Origin: an uncultured Candidatus Poseidoniales archaeon
Lineage (GTDB): Archaea; Thermoplasmatota; Poseidoniia; Poseidoniales; Poseidoniaceae
Reading direction: 5' to 3'
Length of the DNA: 34,931 nt
Assembly (NCBI GenBank): GCA_902563095.1
Contig: CACEWA010000013.1
Span: 1 to 34,931, forward strand
Shown piece by piece: positions 17,001 to 25,983 of the stretch (position 1 is its first letter; each line of letters begins with the position of its first letter). A program made the position numbers and the translations under genes. The notes beneath the pieces were generated by a model, which saw nothing but the letters and a program-made list of their open reading frames with translations, ran no database searches and was not told the DNA's origin.

Positions 17001-17835
17001 TAGTAGTATTTCGTGATGCACCAGCACCTAAGTCCGCTTCTTTGGATACATCGTCAAGTAACTCGTCTCCGGCATCATAGGTTGTATCGGTTGATAAGAT
17101 AAAGAAAACATCAAACGCTCCAGTGGTTGCACTAGAGTTGTTTGCTAGGTTTTCTACAGTGTAGTTTACTGAAACAGTATCACCAGCTTGCGCCTTTACA
17201 GGGACATCTACCATAGTGATGGTTATGTCAGGTTTAGGAACGCTGTTGTTTGTCCAAACACGTAGAGTATAGGTTCCATCTCCACTGTATGCGTTAACCC
17301 ATACATAGAATGTCGTGGCATTACCTTCCAATGCTGTGCCGCCAGTAGTTACTTGTTCTAGCGGGTCGTTATACTCTGAATAATCGTAGAATGTTGATTT
17401 GGTTGCATCTACTAAGTATAGGTCGAAATCTGCATTTGCAGGGACTACGAGTTCTACATCGACTTCTTTTCCGGAAGTAGTGGTGATACTGTACATATCT
17501 TCAGGATCGTTTGCATCTACACAGCCAGTCACTCCGCTTGGGCCATTTGTTGGGTCTGTACCAAGGCTCTTGGCAGTTGCACTAGTATTTCCAGCATCAC
17601 CTGCAGAACCAGCATCTGTCTGTACGGCACTACATGGAGCGCGACCAGAAGCACCGGTGTCAATTCTTGGTCCAAACGCGTCTATCGTTTTGGCCGGTAG
17701 GTCGAAAATTGAAGAGTCCTCATACTCTTTCCCTTGTTCAATTCCTTTGTCATAATCCGCTGAAACTAGCGGAGTCATAGACATCATAATCATCAGGCTG
17801 GCAAGAAGGATAGTACGTGTACGCATGGCCCTCAT
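14053..17835 (-). CDS. Large secreted, membrane-anchored surface protein with CARDB-, PPC- and TSP3-like repeats
   Basis: The N terminus is a signal peptide (MRTRTILLASLMIMMSMTP, cut near VSA). The ectodomain alternates PPC-like units, each opening with a Cys and a DAG..GDA..N block, with CARDB-like beta-sandwiches (QAGDTVSVNYTVENLANNSS; PGDMFDVTAVLENQGTVDG). About residues 1000-1130 are thrombospondin type 3-like calcium-binding repeats (DLDGDGWSNLND; DTDEDGVQDSDDDCDS; DTDGDGVVDSMDDC). Then come a Gly/Asn/Asp-rich stalk, one membrane span (MIGGIGFGVVVIILLTFLII) and a roughly 65-residue cytoplasmic tail ending HFRPWLNQ. Starts at 17826 or 17838 (TTG) are alternatives. Composition is strongly acidic with many N-glycosylation sequons. 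Adhesion or cell-envelope structure is likely; no catalytic motif is seen. Confidence 0.92.
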   Translation of the reverse strand: MRAMRTRTILLASLMIMMSMTPLVSADYDKGIEQGKEYEDSSIFDLPAKTIDAFGPRIDTGASGRAPCSAVQTDAGSAGDAGNTSATAKSLGTDPTNGPSGVTGCVDANDPEDMYSITTTSGKEVDVELVVPANADFDLYLVDATKSTFYDYSEYNDPLEQVTTGGTALEGNATTFYVWVNAYSGDGTYTLRVWTNNSVPKPDITITMVDVPVKAQAGDTVSVNYTVENLANNSSATTGAFDVFFILSTDTTYDAGDELLDDVSKEADLGAGASRNTTMSITLPANLTNDSYYWLVWADGYGNITESDSSNNNMWSTGITIVGNDCADLMGGTQNDGGLGADAAGDTANATNMGSNVTATYTGCMDGADGDDIFAFDVPAGYFLEIELDAEDQTSDLDIFIHYSNGSEVDRGYTSSYPETATAKLTDYEGVGGTYYVNVSHYSGVSNYTLDVWTNQSIPAPDYVIDSVTSAGSGQPGDMFDVTAVLENQGTVDGVSSVELVAILSVNTGVEWYDHEVGSTTTSGIPIDTNTSVTISSTIPADIVEGDYYLYVVADQDDLILERDETNNQGSRTGQFSIGNAETSCVTQNDAGMGGDAANNTAGAYDLGNYADAEYRGCIDSGDTSDYYTITLSAGQNLNVTLVDPPSGAVNLVMVDSSGNVVDSDSSWFSDAEVSTYGTSSEGLAGTYTLMINRSTSWLESGGAGTYRLLIGSPAGYVAPFTCTGHSDAGTGTDAGTDMSNAIVLGTNPALMGQGCLDGQDTSDAYQFDLEDYNNINVMFSPDAGSPFTASLYNEESNMVAGWNGTEWMSMGDSEYEGQNGMFTLVIDSAGGEGFYNLSINSMAPAPADLAVSNLSCGGEMVSNEELFYSFEIHNLRGPAVGDFNWSIHLTDENGVIVEEIDSSAMSTYSTYGQLVLERASSTFIDATTASGTYSCHVMINMDRAIDEMELINNELMGENFTIQNEEELWANDADRDGYNTTDTGDGIVDDCPDKYGESWGDRYGCADLDGDGWSNLNDFSPLDESQWVDEDEDGFGDNSSGYLGDQCPGVYGVENGEGGDGCPPPFVDTDEDGVQDSDDDCDSTPAGVTVDENGCEVDTDGDGVVDSMDDCPATGVGVTVDSMGCEVVDNNGGGSGDNGGGTGDGGSDNNGNSADEGESTDDSAEGGTDAVMIGGIGFGVVVIILLTFLIIRKGRGNNDLAEDAFANAAFNQPMAGMAAADPSITPEQLQYEQQLLAHGYTAEQARAYADQHFRPWLNQ

Positions 17836-17907
17836 CAAAGAACCCTAACATTGGTTCGCTATCAAACTACGGATTTGCCGTATTTGTCATAATCGCGCAA
17901 AAAACGC

Positions 17908-19500
17908 TCAAACAACGCTGGGTGCTGCGGCATTTACTTCATCAGAAACGCCAGCAGAGTATCTCTCAAAGTTCTCATTGAACATAGCAGCTAACTTGTC
18001 TGCTGTAGCATCGTAAGCAACACCGTCGCCCCATGTTTGTCTTGGTACTAACACATCAGAAGGAACCCCTGGGCATGATTTAGGAATTTCAAATCCAAAC
18101 CGCTCATCTGTGGTATATTCAACATCGTCGAGTTCACCGTCTAATGCAGCATTCAACATTGCACGAGTGTATTTGATCTTCATGCGACTTCCAACGCCGT
18201 AAGATCCTCCGGACCACCCCGTATTGATTAGCCAAGCAGTAGAGCCATGTTCAGCCATTTTACTGGATAACAAATCTGCATAAACGCCGGGATGCATTGG
18301 CATGAAAGGTTCACCAAAGCACGCCGAGAAAGTTGCTTGTGGTTCGGTGACGCCGATTTCTGTTCCTGCTACTTTAGCGGTGTAGCCTGAGATAAAGTGG
18401 TAAGCGGCCTGCGAAGGCGTCAGTCTGCTGATCGGTGGAAGAACACCAAATGCATCACATGTGAGGAAAATCACGTTTTGAGGATGGCCGCCTTTACTGT
18501 CCAATGTTCTGTTTTCTATTGCTTCAATTGGATACGAGCCTCGAGTATTCTGCGTTTTGCTGGTATCAAAGAAATCAGGAATGCCGTCTGAGTCAACGAC
18601 GATATTTTCCAAGACAGTCCCTTTCTGCCTTGTTGTTCCAAAAATTTCTGGCTCATCCTCTTCAGAGAGGTTGATTAGTTTAGCATAGCACCCGCCTTCG
18701 AAGTTGAAAACTCCATTAGACCCCCATCCATGTTCGTCGTCACCGATTAGAGCGCGCTTAGGGTCAGCGGACAAAGTGGTCTTTCCAGTGCCAGACAATC
18801 CGAAGAAAATCGCCGTATTTTCGCCATTTGTATTGGCAGAGCAGTGCATAGGGAGAATCCCCTTCTTTGGAAGAATCAGATTCATTACACTGAAAATTGA
18901 TTTCTTTATCTCACCAGCATATCTGGTTCCACCGATGATTACTTCTCCGAGTTGATAATTTACTATTACAAAGCACTGTGAATTCAAATCTTCATCATTT
19001 GCTTCAAAGTGCGGCGCATGGTAAACAGTAAATTGCGGCTTATGTGTTTCAAGTTGTTCACTGGTAGGTCGCACGAACATGTTCCGAGCAAACGCATTAT
19101 GCCAAGCATTTTGATTAATGACTCTGATCGGTAGAGCTTCACTTTCTTCAGAACCACAGAACAAATCTTGTACAAACAAAGAATCCCTTTGTGACAAATA
19201 ATCGATAACTTGTGCTTTCAACCTATTGAACACCACTTCATCAGTAGAGATGTTCACATCTCCCCAATTTACATCTTGATTTGTGGTAGGTTCATCGACG
19301 ATAAACTTGTCATTAGGAGAACGGCCCGTTCTTTCCCCGGTTTCTGTAACTAGAGCTCCATCTGAGGTCAGAAAACCTTCATTTCTTTCGACAGCAAGGT
19401 CGATTAGAGTAATATTATCCAAGTTCCAAAAAATCTTGGCATTGGTTTGGATGCCACTTTGGGATAGGTCGCCTGAAGGGACGCCCACTATCTCGGCCAT
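17908..19500 (-). CDS. pckA: Phosphoenolpyruvate carboxykinase (ATP)
   Basis: PckA converts oxaloacetate and ATP to phosphoenolpyruvate, CO2 and ADP at the start of gluconeogenesis. Diagnostic features are ERTGRSPNDKFIVDEP, VIIGGTRYAGEIKKSIF, the P-loop-like kinase motif FFGLSGTGKTTLSADP, GDDEHGWGSNGVFNFEGGCYAK and the C-terminal LINTGWSGGSYGVGSRMKI. The length (530 aa) is typical of the ATP-dependent type, and this fold is distinct from the GTP enzyme found in many other archaea. The start is ATG 19500. The gene lies 70 bases upstream of the surface protein gene on the same strand; that gap makes co-transcription uncertain. Confidence 0.97.
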   Translation of the reverse strand: MAEIVGVPSGDLSQSGIQTNAKIFWNLDNITLIDLAVERNEGFLTSDGALVTETGERTGRSPNDKFIVDEPTTNQDVNWGDVNISTDEVVFNRLKAQVIDYLSQRDSLFVQDLFCGSEESEALPIRVINQNAWHNAFARNMFVRPTSEQLETHKPQFTVYHAPHFEANDEDLNSQCFVIVNYQLGEVIIGGTRYAGEIKKSIFSVMNLILPKKGILPMHCSANTNGENTAIFFGLSGTGKTTLSADPKRALIGDDEHGWGSNGVFNFEGGCYAKLINLSEEDEPEIFGTTRQKGTVLENIVVDSDGIPDFFDTSKTQNTRGSYPIEAIENRTLDSKGGHPQNVIFLTCDAFGVLPPISRLTPSQAAYHFISGYTAKVAGTEIGVTEPQATFSACFGEPFMPMHPGVYADLLSSKMAEHGSTAWLINTGWSGGSYGVGSRMKIKYTRAMLNAALDGELDDVEYTTDERFGFEIPKSCPGVPSDVLVPRQTWGDGVAYDATADKLAAMFNENFERYSAGVSDEVNAAAPSVV

Positions 19501-19625
19501 AGTCCCTCGACCCGCACCCGCTCTTTGTCCCTTGCGGTTCGCCGTTGGAAAAAAACACGCGAATACTTCCTATAATCAATCCTCGAAGGGAGATATTGAA
19601 AGCCAATTCAGTTAGTGCCCCATCA

Positions 19626-22600
19626 ATGGAGAAGGAAACCGAAGATGAAATCCTCTCCAAGAGAAATTTTGAGAAAGATTCAGGGGTCAATATTGACAAA
19701 TTTTTGATTAAAGATGTAATCGAAGAAGAACCACAAAAAGAATCTTCAGAACCAGAATCCAAAGAAGTAGATATTGCTGTTGGGGAAGTTGCAGAGATAT
19801 TTTCTCGGGGCGATATACCTAGCCGAATTAAACGAGATGGAACGGTAGAATCAGCTCCTGAAGTCGACAGCGTAACCGAATATGCGATGGAAGGAGAAAA
19901 AAGATTGCATTATGGTCTAATGATTTCGATGATTGTAGTCTGGTCTGCAATAGGTACAATTGTAGGAACTTCACCAATCTTTAGTCATACAATTTCAGCG
20001 ATTGGATTGTTACTTATGGCTGGCTTTGGAATGTGGCTGGGCCAAATATGGATTCCGCAAGAAAGAATGCATCTACTCGGAATAACTTGGGTTATCATTT
20101 CGATGAAAATTCTCTATGGTTTGGCAATCTCTATGTATGCATGGGATTGGATTGGAGAATCTGAATTAGGGGCATCATTACTGGGCCTAGTAGCGCTAAA
20201 TATTGCGATTGCACAGTACCATAATGAAGATGCAATCGCAACTCAAGCCACACTCGTTTTACTTGCAATAGGCTCCGCAGCAGGCGGACCGTATGGCGAA
20301 GAGGGCGTAGCAATAATGATTGGAATTGGAACTTTACTTTTCCACGGGCTCGCTTACCTTAGGAGTTCAGGAAATCTTGCTTCATTGGGGATTGCGGTCT
20401 CATATCTATGGATCGGGCTGCATGCAATCAGCAATGATTGGACACTCTTTGGCATTGAGATAAAACCGTTCGACGATGAGTTACTTCTATTCTTGCTGAT
20501 GTTTGCTGTTACTGGAATAAATGCAGTAACAGCTACTAGGTTTGCAAAGGCAGAGAATTGGTTTTCATCAGCATTCAAAGCGATGGGGCTTGGAAAGCCA
20601 GGTCTCTGGTCAGTATCAGTAGGACTGGGCATGATAGGAGCACTACTTGCAATCGCTTCTAACCGTCTTGAAACGGGGTACGCTCTTGCTCAATTGATAC
20701 TACTATTGTCAGCATTTACACCATCATATCTTGTAGTCCGAGGAGAAGATTGGCAAAGATTGCAACGCTATGCTTTGTGGCCTGCACCTGTATTACTGGG
20801 AGTCCTAATCTTGATGGTAAGAGGAATAATCGATACTCCGTTTTCTGAACCATGGTCGATATACGCTGTATTCAGTGCTGGAATTACTACCTTCGCAATA
20901 TTGAACCATCAGCACGCGGTATCAGACCATGTATTGTGGATTGGGTCAATAGTGATTGCAATTTTACTGACCCTGTTGATTCCTGCAGAAGAAACTAACA
21001 TGGCAAGAGTTCTATTGGCTTGTCAAGCAATAGTTTGGATAGGACTAGCATTCTTAGCTATACAAAGAGACTCACCTTCTTTAGCAGGAACTGCGACTTT
21101 AGTTCCATGGATTTGGTTGATTCTCTTTGCAAGTAATTTGGAAGGAAGGTTAGTTTCTGTAGACATTCTTCCAATGAATTTCTCCGAATTAGATGTTTCA
21201 CTTTACTTAATCACATTATTATTGATTCAAGTGCCATTGAATTTCAAACTTGGAGAGAGTGGAGTTAATCTTGCAGGCCGATTAGTGGGAATGTCTGAAT
21301 TAAGTGCAAGAATGAGAGATAGTGGAATGATGCGATTATGGAACATTAGTTTCATCACAATCATTTGTTCAATGTTATTCATTACTAATCCAGGGGTTGT
21401 TCCATCATATGGAATGATTTCAGTAATGGGATTATTGTTAATTTATCACTCAATTGCTATGAGAATGGATAGACATCAAGGCACTCCAAGAACAATTCTT
21501 GTATCCTGGGCAATAGCAGCTTTAGTGCTCCAATGGAGATATGGCTTCGGAGCGATATGGATCGCATTATTCGGAATTTCATCGGTTCTGATAATCAATT
21601 GGTCAGAAATGAACGCTAAGCGTTTAATGGAAGGCGAGAAACTCTCAAATCAGGCATTGATGCCTGGAAATTTAATTTCGATTGTTTTAGGCTTCATAGC
21701 AATTATGCTGATGATCATTGGATTGAACGAACCATTGACATCCACATTATCCCATAGCGACATATTACCTAATGATATTACTAATCTGCGTCTATCTGGT
21801 CTAGCAGCAATTTGCACTGTATTCGGACTATATCTGCCTCGAGCATCTACCTTGGAGAGATTACTTCCTTCTGCAGTTGCAAGTATAGCGGTATTGGTTA
21901 CTGTAGGCTTAGCAGCAGTCAGTTTCGAGGACGACATGACTCTTTACCTTACAGGAATTAGTTTCATAATTACCGGGGCATGGCTCGCTGCACAAGGTGA
22001 AATCAGGTCACGATTGCGCCAAGTTTCTCAGCGAGAAGAGAGATTGGAGAAATATCTCGAACGCCAAGAACTGAAATCACAAATTGAAGAAGAGAGCGAA
22101 GGTTCACAGATAAAAATGATCGATGCAGAATTACTTCAGTTATCTGAGATGCAGAAAAAGCGTTCACGTCGCCGCTCATCATCTGGAGATTATGATTTGG
22201 TTGTGGGTGATATACATCACAAACCGACTATTGTAATTTCATTCATCATTGTAACAATCCTTGTCGGAGTATTCTTTGCTTGGACCAGCGGTGAATCGCT
22301 CTCTGCAATTGCGGTAGCCTCTTTCATCTCGGTACTGTTCATCGGAATCGCTCGTTGGAGGGCAGACCAAGTCAATTTACAACTTCCAGACATAATGGGG
22401 ATCGAGTCGCCCGTTGCAATAACGATGGGCGGTCTAACTCTAATCCAAATTGCAGGCCGATTAGGAGATGCCAATGTATCTGCAGAATATCAGTGGGAAG
22501 TACTCGTTCTTCTTGGCGCATTAATCCTCTTAGCTGGAATCTCACTACTAGGTAGAAAGGATCTCGGGCTGAGAATACCATCTGTTTTGGAAGGGATTGT

Positions 22601-23390
22601 CCTTCTATTGCTGAGTTCTAGAGTTCTTACTTCGCTAATGGGCGTTGACACGATTCAACTTGTTCCAACATTTAGCGATGAACTATCGTGGATTGTTCCA
22701 GTGATTTCTTTGGAGGTATTCTTAGTCATAGCAGTATTACTGTTTGAATGGGTTGAATCCGAGAGGATTAAGCGCGGTTTAGGTGACCACAGGGGGGCAG
22801 TGGGGAGAATATCTTGGGCGGTTATGGCCATTGCAATCTCATTTGGAATAGCCGGTATTTTAGCAAGTATATTCGCTCTTAAGAATGCAATAAAATGGGT
22901 TCAGCCTGCAGTATTAGTCGGTGTCACATTGTTCTTACCAATCAGTTGGAATGCATTAGGAGAATGGATTTCTATTCTTGATGGAACCACTGCAATATTC
23001 ATGATTGCATCCGGTTGTATCGGTCTACTATATTCGGTTTATTGTGTTGTAAGCGACAACCAAGTTTGGATATCATCTGGCCTATGGATAGGCCATCTTT
23101 TGATACCTTCTGGAGCATTTGGACACTATGAGCATACCACTGTTTTGATGATGACTCTGATGATAGTGGTTTCAACAACATCTTGGCTGATTGGAGTTGT
23201 AACTTTGCGTCGTGGCTGGAGAGTATTCGGAGCACTTGACCTAATTTTAGCGTGGATAATTGCTGGTGTGTTAATGCTTTCAGGAGCAACATCATTGATG
23301 CTTCTGATAATGCTGATGGCAACGGCTGTGTTACTCGGATTAGTCACCTGGTTAGGTCAAAAGTTTGAGGCAGAATTAGCTAACACCTAG
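19626..23390 (+). CDS. Giant polytopic membrane protein, function unknown (1254 aa)
   Basis: An acidic cytoplasmic N terminus of about 80 residues is followed by dozens of hydrophobic segments, probably 30 or more spans, in two blocks. Between the blocks lies a cytoplasmic, charged helical linker (LRQVSQREERLEKYLERQEL, then KKRSRRRSSSGDYDLVVGD) ending near residue 860. Small sections look repetitive (GNLASLGIAVSYLWIGLHAI; LAGISLLGRKDLGLRI), suggesting internal duplication, and the overall character recalls large DUF2339-type membrane proteins. No transporter or enzyme motif is recognised. The ATG at 19626 (MEKETEDEI) is chosen; an in-frame TTG at 19545 would overlap the pckA promoter region. 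Its stop codon shares the tetranucleotide CTAG with the stop of the convergent phosphohexomutase gene. Confidence 0.85.
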   Translation: MEKETEDEILSKRNFEKDSGVNIDKFLIKDVIEEEPQKESSEPESKEVDIAVGEVAEIFSRGDIPSRIKRDGTVESAPEVDSVTEYAMEGEKRLHYGLMISMIVVWSAIGTIVGTSPIFSHTISAIGLLLMAGFGMWLGQIWIPQERMHLLGITWVIISMKILYGLAISMYAWDWIGESELGASLLGLVALNIAIAQYHNEDAIATQATLVLLAIGSAAGGPYGEEGVAIMIGIGTLLFHGLAYLRSSGNLASLGIAVSYLWIGLHAISNDWTLFGIEIKPFDDELLLFLLMFAVTGINAVTATRFAKAENWFSSAFKAMGLGKPGLWSVSVGLGMIGALLAIASNRLETGYALAQLILLLSAFTPSYLVVRGEDWQRLQRYALWPAPVLLGVLILMVRGIIDTPFSEPWSIYAVFSAGITTFAILNHQHAVSDHVLWIGSIVIAILLTLLIPAEETNMARVLLACQAIVWIGLAFLAIQRDSPSLAGTATLVPWIWLILFASNLEGRLVSVDILPMNFSELDVSLYLITLLLIQVPLNFKLGESGVNLAGRLVGMSELSARMRDSGMMRLWNISFITIICSMLFITNPGVVPSYGMISVMGLLLIYHSIAMRMDRHQGTPRTILVSWAIAALVLQWRYGFGAIWIALFGISSVLIINWSEMNAKRLMEGEKLSNQALMPGNLISIVLGFIAIMLMIIGLNEPLTSTLSHSDILPNDITNLRLSGLAAICTVFGLYLPRASTLERLLPSAVASIAVLVTVGLAAVSFEDDMTLYLTGISFIITGAWLAAQGEIRSRLRQVSQREERLEKYLERQELKSQIEEESEGSQIKMIDAELLQLSEMQKKRSRRRSSSGDYDLVVGDIHHKPTIVISFIIVTILVGVFFAWTSGESLSAIAVASFISVLFIGIARWRADQVNLQLPDIMGIESPVAITMGGLTLIQIAGRLGDANVSAEYQWEVLVLLGALILLAGISLLGRKDLGLRIPSVLEGIVLLLLSSRVLTSLMGVDTIQLVPTFSDELSWIVPVISLEVFLVIAVLLFEWVESERIKRGLGDHRGAVGRISWAVMAIAISFGIAGILASIFALKNAIKWVQPAVLVGVTLFLPISWNALGEWISILDGTTAIFMIASGCIGLLYSVYCVVSDNQVWISSGLWIGHLLIPSGAFGHYEHTTVLMMTLMIVVSTTSWLIGVVTLRRGWRVFGALDLILAWIIAGVLMLSGATSLMLLIMLMATAVLLGLVTWLGQKFEAELANT

Positions 23391-24907
23391 TTAGATAATG
23401 CTTCTCGTAATGTCGCAAGAATTTGCTCCATTGCCTCTAATGATTGGAAATAATCCTTGCCCGATGCAACCCGTAGTGAAACATTCGTTTTCGCCTGAGT
23501 GCCTGAATTTCGAATCCCTAATGAAATGCCATCTTTTTCTAATAACATCAGATTAGATTCGCCAACCAATCCGCTACGTTTCATTTCGCCTAGATTTTTG
23601 GTGGCGATGTGTTCGACAGTATTTGCCAAATCATTATCTCCGGTCCATTTAGAACGATTAGATGGAGAAACAGAAATTCTTCGTTTGAATCCTTTTGTAA
23701 ATGCGGGACTCCTGTCTTCACACGACATAGCACAAAGTACGGCTAAAAGACTAGCTACGCCGTCTCCTACGAGACACCTCCCTCCGTGGGGATTTGGAGA
23801 AGACATCACTAAGTGTCCTGAATCTTCAACGCCCAAGACTCTAGATTCAGATGCCCTTAGGGCATGCGATAACCATCTATCACCAACCGCTGTTTGAGAG
23901 AATTCGATATCAGCATTTAATCGGCCGAGCGATGATGCTAGAGACAAGTCAGATTCAATACTTGCAGCCAAATGCCACTTGCCATTAGCAGAACGCAAAA
24001 TGTGGTCTGCCATTTCATCACCATCCACAATTCTACAGCCATCTTCTGTCGATTCGATAAGTAGGCACCTATCGCCATCTCCATCTAATGCAGCCGCAAT
24101 AATCTGGCCTTTGCTTGTCTTTTGAAGTGAATTGATGAGAACATGCGAATCTTTTGCGGCTTCTTCCCAAGTCCAAGTGTCTGTGGGGCTAAACTCGCCA
24201 GCACCGCAGTTTTGGTTTAATGCACTTGCATGGACAGAAACCTCCTCCGCCTCAACGCCTGCTTTACCAAGAAATCTAGACAACCATTCACTTGCAGCGC
24301 CTTTGGATGAATCGATCAAAATTTTGTCTATTGAAGGAGGAGAAAACATTCCTTCGAATTCGGCTAGTCTCACGATTAACAAATTTTGGTGTGCCAAGTC
24401 AGCATCGAAAAACGAGTCAGGGTTCGCTAAACCCGCGATTTCACTTTCGTCAACCTCTCTTTCTTCAGCCGCCAATTGCACTACTAATTCTGAAATTTCT
24501 TTCTCCAAAGATGGGCTGGTTTTGAATCCTGAAGAATCAAACACTTTGATTCCAGAATCAGAAACTGGGTTATGGCTTGCAGTAATCATACAACCAAGTG
24601 CAGATTTGGTTTCTAGCAGGGCGTTATGCAGCCCCGGAGTAGCGCATATACCTCCATGAATAACGTTGCAGCCACCCAAATGTAATCCTACAGTTAGCGA
24701 TGCGACCAATTCTGCATTCTTAGGCCGGTCATCCCAGCCGATAATCACCTGAGATCCGACCGGTGCATTTCTAGAGAGTGCTTCACCAACCAACTTCATC
24801 AGTCTAGGAGAAATCTTACGTTCATCTACTAGGTACGAAATTGCATCCTCGTCATTGTTTGGAGAGTCTACAACTTCGCCACGGATTCCATCGGTGCCGA
24901 ATAGCAT
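23387..24907 (-). CDS. Phosphohexomutase (phosphoglucosamine mutase / phosphomannomutase)
   Basis: A member of the alpha-D-phosphohexomutase family, most likely phosphoglucosamine mutase (GlmM) from its context. The protein begins MLFGTDGIRGEV. The phosphoserine loop is MITASHNPVSDSGIK, the metal-binding loop ALDGDGDRCLLIE, the sugar-binding loop GVEDSGHLVMS, and the phosphate-binding loop GIRNSGTQAKTNVSLRV. Length (506 aa) is a little over the usual 450. The ATG at 24907 is chosen over an in-frame upstream ATG at 24937. The upstream gene on the same strand encodes a GlmU-type acetyltransferase and ends four bases before this start, which supports the glucosamine role. Mannose or glucose phosphate cannot be excluded. 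Confidence 0.92.
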   Translation of the reverse strand: MLFGTDGIRGEVVDSPNNDEDAISYLVDERKISPRLMKLVGEALSRNAPVGSQVIIGWDDRPKNAELVASLTVGLHLGGCNVIHGGICATPGLHNALLETKSALGCMITASHNPVSDSGIKVFDSSGFKTSPSLEKEISELVVQLAAEEREVDESEIAGLANPDSFFDADLAHQNLLIVRLAEFEGMFSPPSIDKILIDSSKGAASEWLSRFLGKAGVEAEEVSVHASALNQNCGAGEFSPTDTWTWEEAAKDSHVLINSLQKTSKGQIIAAALDGDGDRCLLIESTEDGCRIVDGDEMADHILRSANGKWHLAASIESDLSLASSLGRLNADIEFSQTAVGDRWLSHALRASESRVLGVEDSGHLVMSSPNPHGGRCLVGDGVASLLAVLCAMSCEDRSPAFTKGFKRRISVSPSNRSKWTGDNDLANTVEHIATKNLGEMKRSGLVGESNLMLLEKDGISLGIRNSGTQAKTNVSLRVASGKDYFQSLEAMEQILATLREALSN

Positions 24908-24911
24908 TCTA

Positions 24912-25571
24912 TCACCTGATTGTAGAATCTGAATCATGGATTCCCGTTATTGTTGAATTAGGCATAATCATACATCTTGGCCCTAATACGACTCCTGGAT
25001 TAGTTACAGCATTACACCCTAGCTGCGACGACTCACCAATTATTGCGCCAAATTTCCTTAGCCCGGTAGCGATTCTTTCACCATTTAGTCGAGTGTATAC
25101 TTCACCACCATCGTTTCTTAGATTTGATAGTTTAACTCCCGCTCCAAGATTTACATTTGGTCCGAGTATGGAATCTCCAACATAGTTGAAATGAGGTGCT
25201 TTTGCACCAGGAAGTAGAACACTATGTTTGGTTTCACTAGCGTGCCCTACTAACGAATTCGCACAAATCCAAGAATATTCTCTGATATATGCTCCGTGTC
25301 GAATTGTTGCATTTGGTCCAATGTATGCTGGGCCAATTATGTGAATTCCTGGCTCAATAATTGCAGAATCATCGATGTGAACAATCCCTTTCGATGAATC
25401 AATGCTGACACCTTCGCGATGATTCGGGCCTATTTCTCCCAACATGTCCTCAATTTGCCCTTTCAAAGTAGGCAAAACCGCCCATGCAGGGCCTGAAGGA
25501 AAGCAAGGTTGACGCCCTATCGATTCATCGAGTGAAGGCCAAAGGTCCTCTGCATTAGGGGCGCTCATCAT
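24912..25571 (-). CDS. GlmU-type left-handed beta-helix acetyltransferase
   Basis: Residues from about 60 to the end are hexapeptide repeats of a left-handed beta-helix: SAIIEPGIHIIGPAYIGPNA, then SVLLPGAKAPHFNYVGDSIL, then GPNVNLGAGVKLSNLRNDGG, then GAIIGESSQLGCNAVTNPGV. GAKAPHFNYVGDSILG closely parallels the GSKAPHLxYxGDA segment of GlmU that acetylates glucosamine-1-phosphate. The preceding 60 residues are not a nucleotidyltransferase domain, so this is an acetyltransferase without the uridylyltransferase half. It lies directly upstream of the phosphohexomutase on the same strand. The pair is a plausible two-step route from glucosamine-6-phosphate to GlcNAc-1-phosphate. Confidence 0.87.
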   Translation of the reverse strand: MMSAPNAEDLWPSLDESIGRQPCFPSGPAWAVLPTLKGQIEDMLGEIGPNHREGVSIDSSKGIVHIDDSAIIEPGIHIIGPAYIGPNATIRHGAYIREYSWICANSLVGHASETKHSVLLPGAKAPHFNYVGDSILGPNVNLGAGVKLSNLRNDGGEVYTRLNGERIATGLRKFGAIIGESSQLGCNAVTNPGVVLGPRCMIMPNSTITGIHDSDSTIR

Positions 25572-25603
25572 AGCATCCCATTACACACAGCGATTTGACC
25601 TTT

Positions 25604-25852
25604 TCATGCGGTGCTGTATATTCTCTTACCAGTAGAACGGTCAAGTGTGAACATTACTATGTTCTTCAGGTACCTTGGAATAAAGAATCCAACCTTTCTT
25701 GATGTCAGTCCGTGATTACGCATACGTAGAGTGTTAGAGAGATGATCTACAATATCTGCAGCCGAGCAACCAGGGTTTCTAGTAACATACTCTGTAATTT
25801 CCATTTTCAAACGTTCTAGCCTAGCTGTTTTCTGAGAGCCCCTTCCATTCAT
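25604..25852 (-). CDS. Small winged-helix-like protein, hypothetical (82 aa)
   Basis: The product starts MNGRGSQKTARLERLKMEIT. Its pattern, helix EITEYVTRNPGCSAADIVDHL followed by NHGLTSRKVGFFIPRYL, resembles a winged helix-turn-helix. The C terminus is basic. An in-frame extension upstream to 25924 exists, but a TATA-like AGAATATATT at 25871-25880 lies about 24 bases before the ATG at 25852 and argues for the short form as a leaderless mRNA. The stop lies 32 bases before the acetyltransferase start, so co-transcription is possible. A DNA-binding role is inferred from fold pattern alone. Confidence 0.7.
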   Translation of the reverse strand: MNGRGSQKTARLERLKMEITEYVTRNPGCSAADIVDHLSNTLRMRNHGLTSRKVGFFIPRYLKNIVMFTLDRSTGKRIYSTA

Positions 25853-25870
25853 GTAATGTAATACGGCATG

Positions 25871-25880
25871 AGAATATATT
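25871..25880 (-). promoter_or_regulatory. Archaeal TATA box for the winged-helix-like gene
   Basis: On the minus strand AATATATTCT sits about 24 bases upstream of the ATG at 25852. It supports that start and a leaderless transcript. Confidence 0.6.
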
Positions 25881-25983
25881 GACGTAATTTGGGTAATCCC
25901 CGGGGTCCCAAGACGATGCTGCAATTTATTCCAATTTACACTCAGTGGTTTGAATTATTGAATAATAGGAAATTACATTTGGG

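Noticed and set aside
24132-24659. 175-codon plus-strand frame
   Set aside because: Antisense to the phosphohexomutase gene, whose catalytic motifs are intact; codon pattern is a shadow.
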